From assembly GCA_014904985.1 (NCBI GenBank), contig MU129026.1, positions 137,543 to 187,858 of the forward strand: a stretch of 50,316 bases of DNA, read 5' to 3'. The notes below the pieces were generated by a model that was not told the origin of the DNA, did not search any database, and saw nothing but the letters and a program-made list of their open reading frames with translations. Each line of letters starts with the position of its first letter. The stretch's first letter is position 1. Source of the stretch: Hydnum rufescens UP504. Lineage: Eukaryota > Basidiomycota > Agaricomycetes > Cantharellales > Hydnaceae. This document shows positions 1 through 10,700 of the stretch, piece by piece. The position numbers and the translations under genes are program-made.

Positions 1-58
1 TGTGTTACTCAAAGGAGACGTCGCAGGTAACAGGACGAGGTGAAGTCTTGCTCCGCAG

Positions 59-379
59 TCAAGAGCGTTGCAAAAAAAGAGACTGCGTACGGGGCAGGCA
101 GAGCTGAATGCAGTACTTGGTCGTCCTATGCCACCAAGAGACTTTGTATACACCAGGGCGAGCTGGTGTGCTACATAGTCTTCGGGATTCGGTGATGATG
201 GGAGCGATGGACGGCGATGTACCTGCTCTGAGCCACTGCAATCTCAGAACATAGGTTTTGTTAGTGTCCCAGAAAACAAGAAATAAAAAATACTCACCTT
301 GAGCAGTTGGTATATGCCTGTATATGTGGACGGGTATCTTGAACTCGTTTATGCAGATTGCAGAGACGCGTGTATGCAT
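59..379 (-). CDS. Possible exon pair of an unrecognised short gene
   Basis: The minus strand carries an open frame starting MHTRVSAICINEFKIP. It contains a good candidate intron at 236-297 (GTGAGT donor, GATTGCAG acceptor, 62 nt). Splicing shifts the frame and gives a stop near 172, so the spliced product would be short. The intron signals are the only real support. No domain was recognised, and no matching upstream exon could be fixed. It could equally be the decayed end of a transposon gene. Confidence 0.2.
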   Translation of the reverse strand: MHTRVSAICINEFKIPVHIYRHIPTAQGEYFLFLVFWDTNKTYVLRLQWLRAGTSPSIAPIITESRRLCSTPARPGVYKVSWWHRTTKYCIQLCLPRTQSLFLQRS

Positions 380-585
380 AACATCGGAGGGACCCTGAAA
401 ACATTCTCAGACTCACAGCATCTGTAGTACTGTATTATTATCACGAATTATATACATAAATGATACTGCAAACCCTTAAACTTCTCGTCTGACGTCAAAG
501 GGATAACTCCCCAATTGGGGGACAAGGGGGTGTAGTAGACATTACATACACAAAAGATTGGGAAAGCAAAAATGAAGAACGAACA

Positions 586-1725
586 TCACGATAGATACGT
601 AATCCTCACAGCAACGAACTCCAAAAGAGGGACTCTAAGCATACGGTGCCTGATACGTTCATTCAGATCATCCATGTCCAAGTCGACATCCATCGCATCA
701 TCATGGTTGAGAGCGCGCTCCACACCGTCCACGGCCGCGTCGATATCCATCGCGTCACCATCGCCGAGGGGGTGTTCCACGCCCTCCATCTCGTCGCCCA
801 CAATTCCTGGATCGGCCTCTGTGAGACCCGGATTGGCCTCTGTGAGACCTGGATTGGCCTCTGTGGGACCCAGATCGGCCTCTGTGGGACCCGGATTGGC
901 GTCTGTGGGACCCACGTCGGCCCCCTTGAACCGTTTCGTGGGTGGCATACTGGCCCCAGAATCCTCATCTGGGACATGTTTTCGCTTGTCACCAACGCTA
1001 GGAGCCCCAGAGCTGGTGGCCACATCTGCGACTGCAGGAGAGTCCGCCGACGAGGCCGTAGGAGTCGAGGATGACGATAACGGTAAGTACCAGCCAACAG
1101 GGATGTCGGGGGTACGGGCCAGTTTCAGAGGGAGTGGGGGATGGGGACGAAATAGATCGTATGCGGATCCAAGGGTGGTATTCGACGCAAGGACATTCCA
1201 CCGAGCATCTTCCATCCTAACCGCTGTTGCCGTCACCGTAGTCAACCACTGCGGCCACCCACGATGGAAGAATTCTATGTCAAGAGTTGTAAATACACAG
1301 AATATTAGGACGCAATTGATTGAACTCACTTTCTTTTCGCAACGATATCTCTGACAAGGCACATCGATAAAAACAACATGATGTGCCTTTGGGCAATCCG
1401 GAGGGCTCACGGAGAAAAATCATTGCGCTCATATGCTGACCGAGTGCAGCCTCCACAGCCCGGAGCCCCTCTACAGCGACTTTGATAACGAAATTCGATG
1501 ACTAAAGATAATCTGTCAATATCCTAGCGTCGAGATTAGCAAGAAAAAAGTACGTACGTGGTCCTGAAACCAGGCCTTTTCTATCACGATCCCTTGTATC
1601 ACACACCACGCGGCCAGATAGACGAACATGCTCGCAACGTTGCGAGAAGCTGAGGAACTCGGGCGATAGGTGGGGTGGATGCTGGGGACTAGCGACCCAA
1701 TATAGAGGCGATTTGTACCCTCCAT
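586..1725 (-). CDS. Three-exon unknown protein with acidic repeat-containing C-terminal half
   Basis: Exons are 1725-1558, 1501-1330 and 1274-586. Intron 1 is 1502-1557 (56 nt, GTACGT to TTTAG, phase 0). Intron 2 is 1275-1329 (55 nt, GTGAGT to CATAG, phase 1). The frame stays open across both, giving about 340 residues. The protein starts MEGTNRLYIGSLVP and has a mostly hydrophobic or neutral first half through WPQWLTTVTATAVRMEDARWN. It then turns into a Pro/Ser/Thr/Asp-rich tail with 7-residue repeats of the kind GPTEANP and several DAMD acidic motifs. I do not recognise the family. Matched intron phases and the coding bias around the junctions make it a better gene candidate than most of the window. 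Function is unknown; a nuclear or regulatory role would only be a guess from the acidic tail. Confidence 0.55.
811..921. repeat. 21-bp tandem repeat inside the 586-1725 gene
   Basis: Five full units and a partial one of a 21-bp motif (ATTGGCCTCTGTGGGACCC core) lie head to tail at 811, 832, 853, 874 and 895. The unit is a multiple of 3, so it encodes a 7-residue repeat on the minus strand (consensus GPTEANP / GLTEADP). Units differ by a few transitions. This is a coding minisatellite that could vary in length between strains. Confidence 0.9.
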
Positions 1726-2322
1726 GTGAGACTAAGCAGGCTGCAGGCTGAGCCACAAGCACTGTGGAGTCGTCGAGAAAAAAAACGTATATCTGACATT
1801 GCAGGTACAGGCAGAGCCGTATCCTTGCTCAGTCCGTTTCCTAAAGGAGACGTAACAGTCCGCAGGCAGAGCTGTCAGGCTGGTCGGTCGTCGAGACAGA
1901 ACTCTGACCTGTGGGCAGCTTACCTGTAAAAAGATGAGTTGGAATTTGGATCCGGCACAAAGCTCGACCGTCATGCGTCACAGTCGATTCGAATTGTTTC
2001 GTCGCAATTGCTTCACTCTTGCGAATGAAAGTGATAACAGGGGCGAGGCGAAATACACGGGGCGATGATATAATTTAAACGCCATAGGAAACATTTAATA
2101 CGCCGAGTATATAGATACCAATATTTTTTATACAACTGGCTCGAATTATGTCGCTTGTATTCTTTCCACTCTTGATCGTGAATTGCTCAAACCATCTTCC
2201 TCTGTTGCGCTACACCATCACTTCAACATATTTTGGGGGATGGACACTCAGAAGCACAAGATCCGAGAGGTGGTCGAAATCCCTAATCCCTCTTAAGGGC
2301 TTTGGCTTGTTGATTCCTACTA
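1726..2322. other. Gap between the unknown gene and the RPT3 fragments
   Basis: I see no convincing gene here. The part next to 1725 would be the 5' flank of the minus-strand gene. The stretch 2060-2140 is AT-rich, with TATAATTTAA and TATATAGATA runs. Short open frames in the interval lack splice signals or similarity to one another. Confidence 0.4.
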
Positions 2323-2329
2323 TTCCTGT

Positions 2330-2607
2330 CAGATAATCAATGGGTTCGAGGAACTGACTGATTTCCAGTGGTACGGATTGGATGCGTTTGACTTCTTGCG
2401 CCCGAATGGGTTCACGTTTGAGATTGGCTTGTTCATCCTTAATATAGCTTTCTTGAGATTGACCATCTCAAGGTGACGGGCGAGTTTCTTGTATTTGATG
2501 TAGTCCTCCTCTTGCAACTCTTCATAGAGAGCTTTCTTCTCTATTCCCACAAGATGATTGTTATTTTCCATGTACCAAAGTTCTCGGCGATCCAGTGCCG
2601 TGCACAA
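2330..2607 (-). pseudogene. RPT3: RPT3 (26S proteasome ATPase) N-terminal exon fragment, copy 1, decayed
   Basis: The minus strand reads [20 protein letters not shown], then shifts frame around [14 protein letters not shown]. The other copy reads [16 protein letters not shown] at the same place. This matches the coiled-coil N-terminal region of proteasome regulatory particle ATPase Rpt3 (PSMC4 family: YxKYKKL, QExYIKDEQx[22 protein letters not shown]). That protein unfolds substrates for the 20S core. Only this exon-sized piece is present: there is no OB fold, Walker A/B or AAA+ domain. Frameshifts separate the recognisable blocks, so it cannot be functional. It is either a captured gene fragment or the relic of a decayed gene. 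Confidence 0.7.
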
Positions 2608-2625
2608 ATCATGTCACATCAACCG

Positions 2626-2879
2626 TCACAGAGTTGATGTGGCAATTCCTGTCAGGTGATCGATGGGTTCGAGGAACTGGCTGATTACCAGTGGTATGGA
2701 TTGGATGCGTTTGACTTCTTCTCGCGCCCAAATGAGTTCACATTTGAGATTGGCTTGTTCATCCTTAATATAGCTTTCTTGGAGATCGAGTATTTCAAGG
2801 TGACGGGCGAGTTCCTTGTATTTGATGCAGTAGTCCTCCTCTTGCAACTCTTCATAGAGAATCTCTTATCCATTTCCAA
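2626..2879 (-). pseudogene. RPT3: RPT3 N-terminal exon fragment, copy 2, better preserved
   Basis: The minus-strand frame from 2847 reads [20 protein letters not shown], then [20 protein letters not shown], then [20 protein letters not shown]. The order and wording match the N-terminal coiled coil and start of the OB domain of Rpt3, a subunit of the 19S base. The frame runs into a stop after [10 protein letters not shown]. Further in-frame stops and a piece resembling LDREL follow, which hints that the next part of the gene was once present. Neighbouring copy 1 is a tandem duplicate about 323 bp away. The rest of the gene is missing, so this is a fragment, not a working subunit. Confidence 0.8.
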
Positions 2880-3018
2880 CGAGATGATTGTTATCTATGT
2901 ACCGATGTCCTAGGCGATCCAATTGCTTATTAACCTACTACAGATAGGATTATCTAATACCAACACTATACGCTAGTTCGGGGTTTGCCGAAGCCCGTGC
3001 ACCCACTGCTTCGCTACG

Positions 3019-3778
3019 ATGCAATCGCAAAGCCACGTTGCAAACCTGTCTTCCACTGCCTCGGGCGTGGTGGAAGATAGGAGCACAGGCTCGGAACATG
3101 ACCAAGTTGTTGATCATTCTCCCTCTGCCTCAGGTGTGGTTGGAGATGGAAGCACAGGTCCAAAAAAGTTTGCGGTCATTCCTGCGCACCAAATTCATGT
3201 AGATGGGTTTTCCGAAGGTCTTTTGCTCCGTGACCAGGACAGGCCTATGATAGTGAACCCTTATTCCCGCCTTGTTCCTTGTGCTGATGCAGGAAGCACC
3301 TCGGTGTATGCTAATGAAAGCACATTCAAGGAGCATTCATGAAGTACATATGAAGGTCAGATATTTCTTCATTGTTCTTTTCTTTGAATCTTCCCTGACC
3401 ATCTTCATCTTAGCCAATAGCGCTATGCATGCAAAAAATGATCCTGGCACATCAAGCCTTGTCAGACTGGAATATTGGACCCTCAGGTTCTCCAACACTG
3501 CCCGGCACTATACTCATGTACATCAATTCAACGAAGACGACAACGAATTGTATTGCTACAACCCCCTTCCACGTAGATGGGATCAAATTCCTGACCTCGG
3601 GAACTATTTGGAATTCAACGATTTTACTCGCATCCCTTTTCCTCTGAACTCACAAGCTCCCCATTGGCCCTATATTGTCGCCGTCATGATGACCCACTAC
3701 TCCCCGCCCCCGCCGACGTTGTTTTCATTTCGAAGGATGGCTATAAACTAGGTTATGACTATGCGAGTTCACTAGTGG
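3019..3778 (+). pseudogene. 5' part of cassette gene 1 (duplicate copy 1), unique to this copy
   Basis: The frame from 3019 starts MQSQSHVANLSSTASGVV and has an internal repeat (SASGVVxDxSTG). It stops at 3342. A likely intron starts GTCAGATATT at about 3355 and ends TTCATCTTAG at about 3416. After it the frame reads RLEYWTLRFSNTARHYTH and on to DLGNYLEFNDFTRIPFPLN. Near 3690 a 1-nt slip is needed to continue into DVVFISKDGYKLGYDYASS, which leads directly into the part shared with copy 2. This is therefore the N-terminal region of gene 1, which copy 2 lacks. No known domain was recognised. The slip and a CGA-to-TGA stop just downstream (at about 3807) make it a pseudogene. Confidence 0.5.
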
Positions 3779-5163
3779 CGTTTGCTGATAGATCCTGCAC
3801 TTGCTTTTGAAATTGGAGGGACGTTGTGAACCCGTTAAAACTCCCTGGCTGCGATATTCTTCCCACTCCCCCACTTGGTATGATCGGTAGCCCACAAGGG
3901 GTTATAGAAGGTCTATTTCCGTCACTTGGTCGAGCACGCGAAGTTTGTGGCGATATTCTGCAGGCATCCTATGAGTACGGTGGCCTAGCTCATTATTTTA
4001 TGCACCGATACATTGATCATATTGCATCAGAGGATCCTTTGACTGAAGTACCCCGCCTTGGTTTCGACGATGACATGGTCGCGCCGTCTTCAGATATCCA
4101 TTGCCATGCAATTTGGTTGCAATACAAATGATCCTTTCACGGCTAGAGAGTCGTGGGGTGCCAATCTTTGGTGTAGAGGAACTTCGGGATCATGTATGCT
4201 ATGATTCTATGGGACAAAACATGCCGTGACACAGTCCTTGGCACGTCCAATCCCGCTGCAGTGCCCAAACCACATCGCATATCAGTTGAGATGCTGCCAC
4301 ACCATCCAATTATTCGCCCTCCTGTATGGATCGTGAAGTCTACCGGCCCCAACAAGCTTCGTCGTCTGACCAATTATTTGGATGAAGATGCATATTTGAA
4401 TCTCATCCAATGGCGGTCAAGGGATGCCCTTAGGTTTCGATTTTCAGGACTGTTCGGTGTGGAAGCGCTTCACCACCCCCCTCTGCAGCCCTCCAATTAT
4501 TCCGACATACCCCCTCCCCCACTCCCCCCACGGTTCCTGAGTTCAGCCATGCTGGTCCTTTGGCTATGTCGGATGATGATGATGAAGTCAGTACGGGTGA
4601 TGAGTTGGAAGCCTTGTGGAAACAAATGCAAAACGATGAAAAGGGGGTTAGGCGAAAGGGGTTATTAGACAGAAAATGGATGAGTCTGATGAAGCATTCG
4701 AGGCTCGCAAAGCGGAAGCAGAGGGTAAGAGTGCTGCTGAAAAGGATGCTGCAGCAAAGTACATTCAAAAAGCAAGGGGGGGGGGATCTTGATGTTTTCC
4801 ATGACATCAGAAAACGGATTAAACTGAGTCGCAGGGAGAAGAAACCCTTCGACGTGTTTTTGACCACCATGTGGAGAACAGCGTACACCAAGGAGGCGCA
4901 TCAGGCGGCTAAGAATATCCCTAGAAAGGGGGAGGCTGGACACCAGAGGGCAAAGGAATGACGCCACCGATGAGAAAGATGACGATCGACTGCGGGTAGA
5001 AGAGAATTCTCGGGGGGAGGCTGAGGTACCCAGACGTGCAGAAGAAAATGCTCAAATGCGGGTAGAGGAGCATTCCCAGGGGGACGCGGAGGCACCCAGA
5101 CGTGAGGAAGGAGCTCAAATACTGCCCCCAGAGAATGATCACCGCGCAGAAGGTGCTTGCCAG

Positions 5164-5360
5164 TCGGCGGAGGAGAACCGTCAACCTACGGAAGAGGAGA
5201 ACCATCGACCTACGGAAGAGGAGAACTACCAGTCCATGGACAGGGGGAATCATCGGCCTGTGGAAGAGGAGAACCATCGACCCACAGAAGAGGAGAACCA
5301 TCGGTCTATCGAAGAGGAGAATCATCGACCTACGGAAGAGGAGAACCGTCGATCCGCAGA
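5164..5360 (+). repeat. 24-bp coding tandem repeat (TEEENHRP) in gene 1 copy 1
   Basis: About eight 24-bp units with the core GAAGAGGAGAACCATCGACC encode an 8-residue repeat (consensus P-T-E-E-E-N-H-R). Some units are degenerate, such as one reading MDRGNHRP. A second, longer repeat of the type VEExSxGxAExPRRxEE precedes it at about 4990-5110. The same array recurs in copy 2. Confidence 0.85.
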
Positions 5361-5944
5361 CAAGGATGCTCCCGGTGGCGAGGGATTGACGCTCAGAATG
5401 TCTCTGAAGTTGGCGACGACGAAAAGGATCATAATGACGACTCAGCGACAAAGCCGCAGATGAGCTTGCGAAAATGGCTGTGGGTAATCACGCCTTGGCT
5501 CACCCACAAGTCACATCACAAGGTTCACCGGGTTCGCGACCCCATACACCTGAATACTCCCCATCACTCCCAGAGATCTTACCCCTGCCCCCAGATCACC
5601 ACCCATCGTCGATCTTTTACTCTGCCTGATGTCGTTTCTCCTGGGTCGCCTTCAGAGGATATATTTGTGCAAGGCTCAAAGTCACACCCACCTTCGCCTT
5701 CCGCCCCATATTCTCATCAAGTCTCCCACCCACGTCATGAGCTGTCCCCCCCGCAGCCTCGTACTCGATCACGTTCCCTGAGTCCCTCAGCCCAGACCGG
5801 AACTCGTGGTGCTTCTGTGGCACTTTCAAGTAATCAGTCTCATTCACCTAAATTGTGCAGTGGGATGCATGACCGTCGACGATCATCTTCCAGAGAACCT
5901 TCTGGGCCTTCTGGGCGACATTCTAGTTCACATGAGCTGTTCCG

Positions 5945-6190
5945 AACATGGTTCTCACGATCTCCAACCCCGCTCTCGCAACCTCTCTCCTCGCTCTCGT
6001 GACCTCTCTCCTCACTCTCATGACCTCCATCCCCGCTTTCGTGACAACACTTCTCGCTCTCGGGACCATCCCCCACACTCTCATGGTCTCCCCTCTCACT
6101 CTCGCGATCTCCCTCGTTCTCGCGATCTCCCTCATTCTCGCGATCTCCCTCGTTCTCACGACCTCCCCCTTCGCTCTCACGACCTCCCCC
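5945..6190 (+). repeat. RS/SH-rich coding repeat in gene 1 copy 1
   Basis: Short units of the type CTCGCGATCTCCCTC encode an array of SRD/SHD/RSRDLP peptides (SRSRDHPPHSHGLPSHSRDL). This is an arginine/serine-rich tract of the composition found in nuclear splicing-related proteins. The antisense frame also stays open (RENEGDRENEGD), but that is a by-product of the repeat. The tract exists in both duplicates and, diverged, in cassette B. Confidence 0.75.
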
Positions 6191-7520
6191 GCGACACGCA
6201 ATCGGACCGGCCTGGCCCTTCCATTCCTCGAACTTCGCAGTCTCGCCAACCTCCCACCGGCCCGCGTGGATTTCGAATGAGATCCGAAGTAGCCGTCGAT
6301 AATGATTGGAGGGCCAGAACAGTGGGCTCAAGCCGTGGGCCCTCAGGAATGATGGGCTCGAGAGATATGCCATGGGCTGCACCGGAGGGTGCCAGTCCGT
6401 CAAATTTCGATGGTTCGAGCAGGGATGGGCGGCGGCGTGGCCCAGATGTACGAGTCCATCAGAGACCGCCAGCCCCAATCTCATCCGGCTTGGCAGCGAG
6501 TCATTGTAAGTTTAGCTATGCACTATTTAAATCATTTAGTTTGCTCATCCCATTGACATTATAGCACTGGTACCTATGACTCCCTCGCCAGTCACTTTCC
6601 TGAATCCAGCTGCAAATGCGGTGGCAGTGGACACTTGGTACGTCATCCGAGGTGTCACGCGTTGACTTAGGGCACTGTACGTCCGCATACTGGGTGGACA
6701 GGTTGGAGGACATCAATGCATTTGGTGTGCGAGCTTGGAAGAAGGCTAAGCATGGGTTTGGGGATCCAGGGAATCTTTCCCTTTTGTCAAATCGGTGCAG
6801 GTGCCCAATATGGCCCTAAGGGCAGGTTCAGGGGCAGAAAGCTCCTCCTGGATGCACCGACAATACTCGAGGGGCTCACCCTCATGGAATCCCCACCATG
6901 CTTTAGCCTTCTTCCAAGCTCGCACACCAAATGCATTGATGTCCTCCAACCTGTCCACCCAGTATGCGGACGTACAGTGCCCTAAGTCAACGCGTGATGC
7001 CTCGATGACGTACCAAGTGTCCACTGCCACCGCATTTGCAGCTGGATTCAGGAAAGTGACTGGGAGGGAGTCATAGGTACCAGTGCTATAATGTCAATGG
7101 GATGAGCAAACTAAATGATTTAAATAGTGCATAGCTAAACTTACAATGACTCGCTGCCAAGCCAGATGAGATTGGGGCTGGCAGTCTCTTGATGGACTCG
7201 TACATCTGGGCCACGCCGCCGCCCACCCTGCTCAAACCATCGAAATTTGACGGACTGGGCACCCTCCAGTGCAGCCCATGGCATATCTCTCAAGCCCATC
7301 ATTCCTGAGGGCCACAGCTTGAGCCACTGTTCTGGCCTCCAATCATTATCGACGGCTACTTCGGATCTCATTCGAAATCCACGGTGGGCGGTGGGAGGTT
7401 GGTGAGACTGTGAAGTTCGAGGAATGGAGGGGCCAGGCCAGTCAATTGCGTGTGCGCGGGGAGGTCGTGAGAGCGAAGGGGGAGGTTGGTGAGAACGGGA
7501 GGAGGATCGCGAGAATGAGG
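6110..7520. repeat. Fold-back inverted repeat (about 0.7 kb arms) centred near 6889
   Basis: The left arm, about 6110-6888, is the end of gene 1 copy 1. The right arm, about 6889-7520, is the reverse complement of about 10075-10711, including the RS end, the 59-nt intron and the VDTWYVI exon. The right arm shares diagnostic bases with copy 2 (for example the complement of AAGCTGTGGGCC) rather than copy 1. The junction falls where a CATGGA end meets ATCCCC. GGATCC occurs at both source positions in copy 2, so microhomology probably guided the join. Confidence 0.8.
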
Positions 7521-7727
7521 AGAATCGCCGGAGAACGTAGGTTGAATCGCGATGGAGGGTGGAGAGAGTCCCTTCCAGGCTGCTGGATTGCCTCTCCGTC
7601 CCCTCCTATCTTCGTTATCTCATTCCTGCCCGGATTCTCTCGGACTTAGCCGGACTTACACCGGACTTAGCCGGAATTATCTGTGTTTATATTTGTTTGG
7701 TGCTCTTGTCGCAGCGTGGCCCTGACA
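7521..7727. other. Short unique joint upstream of duplicate copy 2
   Basis: No gene is visible. It holds a small repeat, CGGACTTAGCC / CGGACTTACAC / CGGACTTAGCC, at about 7640-7675. Homology between the duplicates begins at 7728 (GTTTGCTGATAG), so this stretch marks the left breakpoint of copy 2. Confidence 0.5.
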
Positions 7728-10700
7728 CGTTTGCTGATAGATCCCGCACTCGCTTTCGAAATTGGAGGGATGTTGTGAACCCATTAAAACTCCCTGGCTG
7801 CGATATTCTTCCCACTCCCCCACTTGGTATGATCGGTAGCCCACAAGGGGTTATAGAAGGTCTATTTCTGTCACTTGGTCGAGCACGCAAAGTTTGTGGC
7901 GATATTCTGTGGGCATCCTATGAGTACGGTGGCCTAGCTCATTATTTTATGCACCGATACATTGATCATATCGCATCGGAGGATCCTTTGACTGAAGTAC
8001 CCCGCCTTGGTTTCGACGATGACATGGTCAGCGCCATCTTCAGATATCCATTGCCATGCAATTTGGTTGCAATACAAACGATCCTTTCACGGCTAGAGAG
8101 TCGTGGGGTGCCAATCTTTGGTGTAGAGGAACTTTGGGATCATGTATGCTATGATGTCTATGGGACAAAACAATGCTGTGACACAGTCCTTGGCACGTCC
8201 AATCCCGCTGCAGTGCCCAAACCACATCGCATATCAGTTGAGATGCTGCCACACCATCCAATTATTCGCCCTCCTGTATGGATCGTGAAGTCTACCGGCC
8301 CCAACAAGCTTTGTTGTCTGACCAATTATTTGGATGAAGATGCATATTTGAATCTCATCCAACGGCGGTCAAGGGATGCCCTTAGGTTTCCATTTTCAGG
8401 ACTGTTCGGTGTGGAAGTGCTTCACCACCCCCCTCTGCAGCCCTCCAATTATTCCGACATACCCCCTCCCCCCACTCCCCCCACGGTTCCTGAGTTCAGC
8501 CATGCTGGTCCTTTGGCTATGTCGGATGATGATGATGAAGTCAGTACAGGTGATGAGTTGGAAGCCTTGTGGAAACAAATGCAAAACGATGAAACGGGGG
8601 TTAGGCGAAAGGGGGTTATTAGACAGAAAATGGATGAGTCTGATGAAGCATTCGAGGCTCGCAAAGCGGAAGCAGAGGGTAAGAGTGCTGCTGAAAAGGA
8701 TGCTGCAGCAAAGTACATTCAAAAAGCAAGGGGGGGGATCTTGATGTTTTCCATGACATCAGAAAATGGATTAAACTGAGTCGCAGGGAGAAGAAACCCT
8801 TCAACGTGTTTTTGACCACCATGTGGAGAACAGCGTACACCAAGGAGGCGCATCAGGTGGCTAAGAATATCCCTAGAAAGGGGGAGGCTGGACACCAGAG
8901 GGCAAAGGAATGACACCACCGTGAGAAAGATGATGATCGACTGCGGGTAGAAGAGAATTCTCAGGGGGAGGCTGAGGTACCCAGACGTGCAGAAGAAAAT
9001 GCTCAAATGTGGGTAGAGGAGCATTCCCAGGGGGACGCGGAGGCACCCAGACGTGAGGAAGGAGCTCAAATACTGCCCCCAGAGAATGATCACCACGCAG
9101 AAGGTGCTTGCCAGTCGGTGGAGGAGAACCGTCAACCTACGGAAGAGGAGAACCATTGACCTACGGAAGAGGAGAACTACCAGTCCATGGACGGGGGGAA
9201 TCATCGGCCTGTGGAAGAGGAGAACCATCGACCCACAGAAGAGGAGAACCATCAGTCTATCGAAGAGGAGAATCATCGACCTACGGAAGAGGAGAACCGT
9301 CGATCCACAGACAAGGATGCTCCTGGTGGCGAGGGATTGACCAGTCAGAATGTCTCTGAAGTTGGCGACGACGAAAAGGATCATAATGACGACTCAGCCG
9401 ACAAAGCCACAGATGAGCTTGCGAAAATGGCTGTGGGTAATCACGCCTTGGCTCACTCACAAGTCACATCACAAGGTTCACCGGGTTCGCGACCCCATAC
9501 ACCTGAATACTCCCCCATCACTCCCAGAGATCTTACCCCTGCCCCCAGATCACCACCCCATCATCGATCTTTTACTCCGCCTGATGTCGTTTCTCCTGGG
9601 TCGCCTTCAGAGGATATATTTGTGCAAGGCTCAAAGTCACATCCACCTTCGCCTTCCACCCCATATTCTCATCAAGTCTCCCACCCACGTCATGAGCTGT
9701 CCCCCCCACAGCCTCATACTCGATCACGTTCCCTGAGTCCCTCAGCCCAGACTGGAACTCGTGGTGCTTCTGTGGCACTTTCAAGTAATCAGTCTCATTC
9801 ACCTAAATTGCGCAGTGGGATGCATGACCATCGACGATTGTCTTCCAGAGAACCTTCTGGGCCTTCTGGGCGACATTCTAGTTCACATGAGCGTTCCGAA
9901 CATGGTTCTCACAATCTCCAACCCGCTCTCGCAACCTCTCTCCTCGCTCTCGTGACCTCTCTCCTCACTCTCATGACCTCCATCCCCGCTTTCGTGACAA
10001 CACTTCTCGCTCTCGGGACCATCCCCCATGCTCTCATGGTCTCCCCTCTCACTCTCGCGATCTCCCTCGTTCTCGCGATCTCCCTCATTCTCGCGATCTC
10101 CCTCGTTCTCACAACCTCCCCCTTCGCTCTCACGACCTCCCCCGCGACACGCAATTGGACTGGCCTGGCCCTTCCATTCCTCGAACTTCACAGTCTCGCC
10201 AACCTCCCACCGGCCCACGTGGATTTCGAATGAGATCCGAAGTAGCCGTCGATAATGATTGGAGGGCCAGAACAGTGGGCTCAAGCTGTGGGCCCTCAGG
10301 AATGATGGGCTTGAGAGATATGCCATGGGCTGCACTGGAGGGTGCCAGTCCGTCAAATTTCGATGGTTTGAGCAGGGATGGGCGGCGGCGTGGCCCAGAT
10401 GTACGAGTCCATCAGAGACTGCCAGCCCCAATCTCATCTGGCTTGGCAGCGAGTCATTGTAAGTTTAGCTATGCACTATTTAAATCATTTAGTTTGCTCA
10501 TCCCATTGACATTATAGCACTGGTACCTATGACTCCCTCGCCAGTCACTTTCCTGAATCCAGCTGCAAATGCGGTGGCAGTGGACACTTGGTACGTCATC
10601 GAGGCATCACGCGTTGACTTAGGGCACTGTACGTCCGCATACTGGGTGGACAGGTTGGAGGACATCAATGCATTTGGTGTGCGAGCTTGGAAGAAGGCTA

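Larger units (their letters stand above)
2323..2930. repeat. Tandem duplication, period about 323 bp
   Basis: The stretch starting TTCCTGTCAGATAATCAA at 2323 is repeated from 2646 (TTCCTGTCAGGTGATCGA). Similarity continues for about 270 bp, through GATTGGCTTGTTCATCCTTA to the blocks ending GGCGATCCA. The two units differ by scattered substitutions and a few indels. Each unit holds one copy of an RPT3-like exon on the minus strand. Confidence 0.85.
3779..6888 (+). pseudogene. Cassette gene 1, duplicate copy 1 (broken)
   Basis: This segment is nearly identical to 7728-10836. In order it encodes a globular region (NWRDVVNPLKLPGCDILPTP onward), a charged helical stretch (MDESDEAFEARKAEAEGKSA), 8-residue TEEENHRP repeats, and an RS/SH-rich tract. 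A 59-nt intron follows (6506-6564), then the start of the C-terminal domain (VDTWYVI). Compared with copy 2 it has TGA for CGA at about 3807, a missing base near 4081, indels near 4200 and in the C/G runs at about 4510 and 4780, and small indels after 6640. It ends abruptly at 6888 in a fold-back junction. Some homopolymer indels could be assembly errors. The protein family is unknown to me. Confidence 0.7.

Noticed and set aside
5840..6484. Antisense frame with RENEGDRENEGD repeats
   Set aside because: It is the shadow of the RS-coding repeat; the plus-strand frame continues across a conserved intron and is shared by both cassettes.
6546..7076. Several overlapping short frames between the duplicates
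   Set aside because: They are pieces of the gene 1 C-terminal exon and its inverted copy, not new genes.
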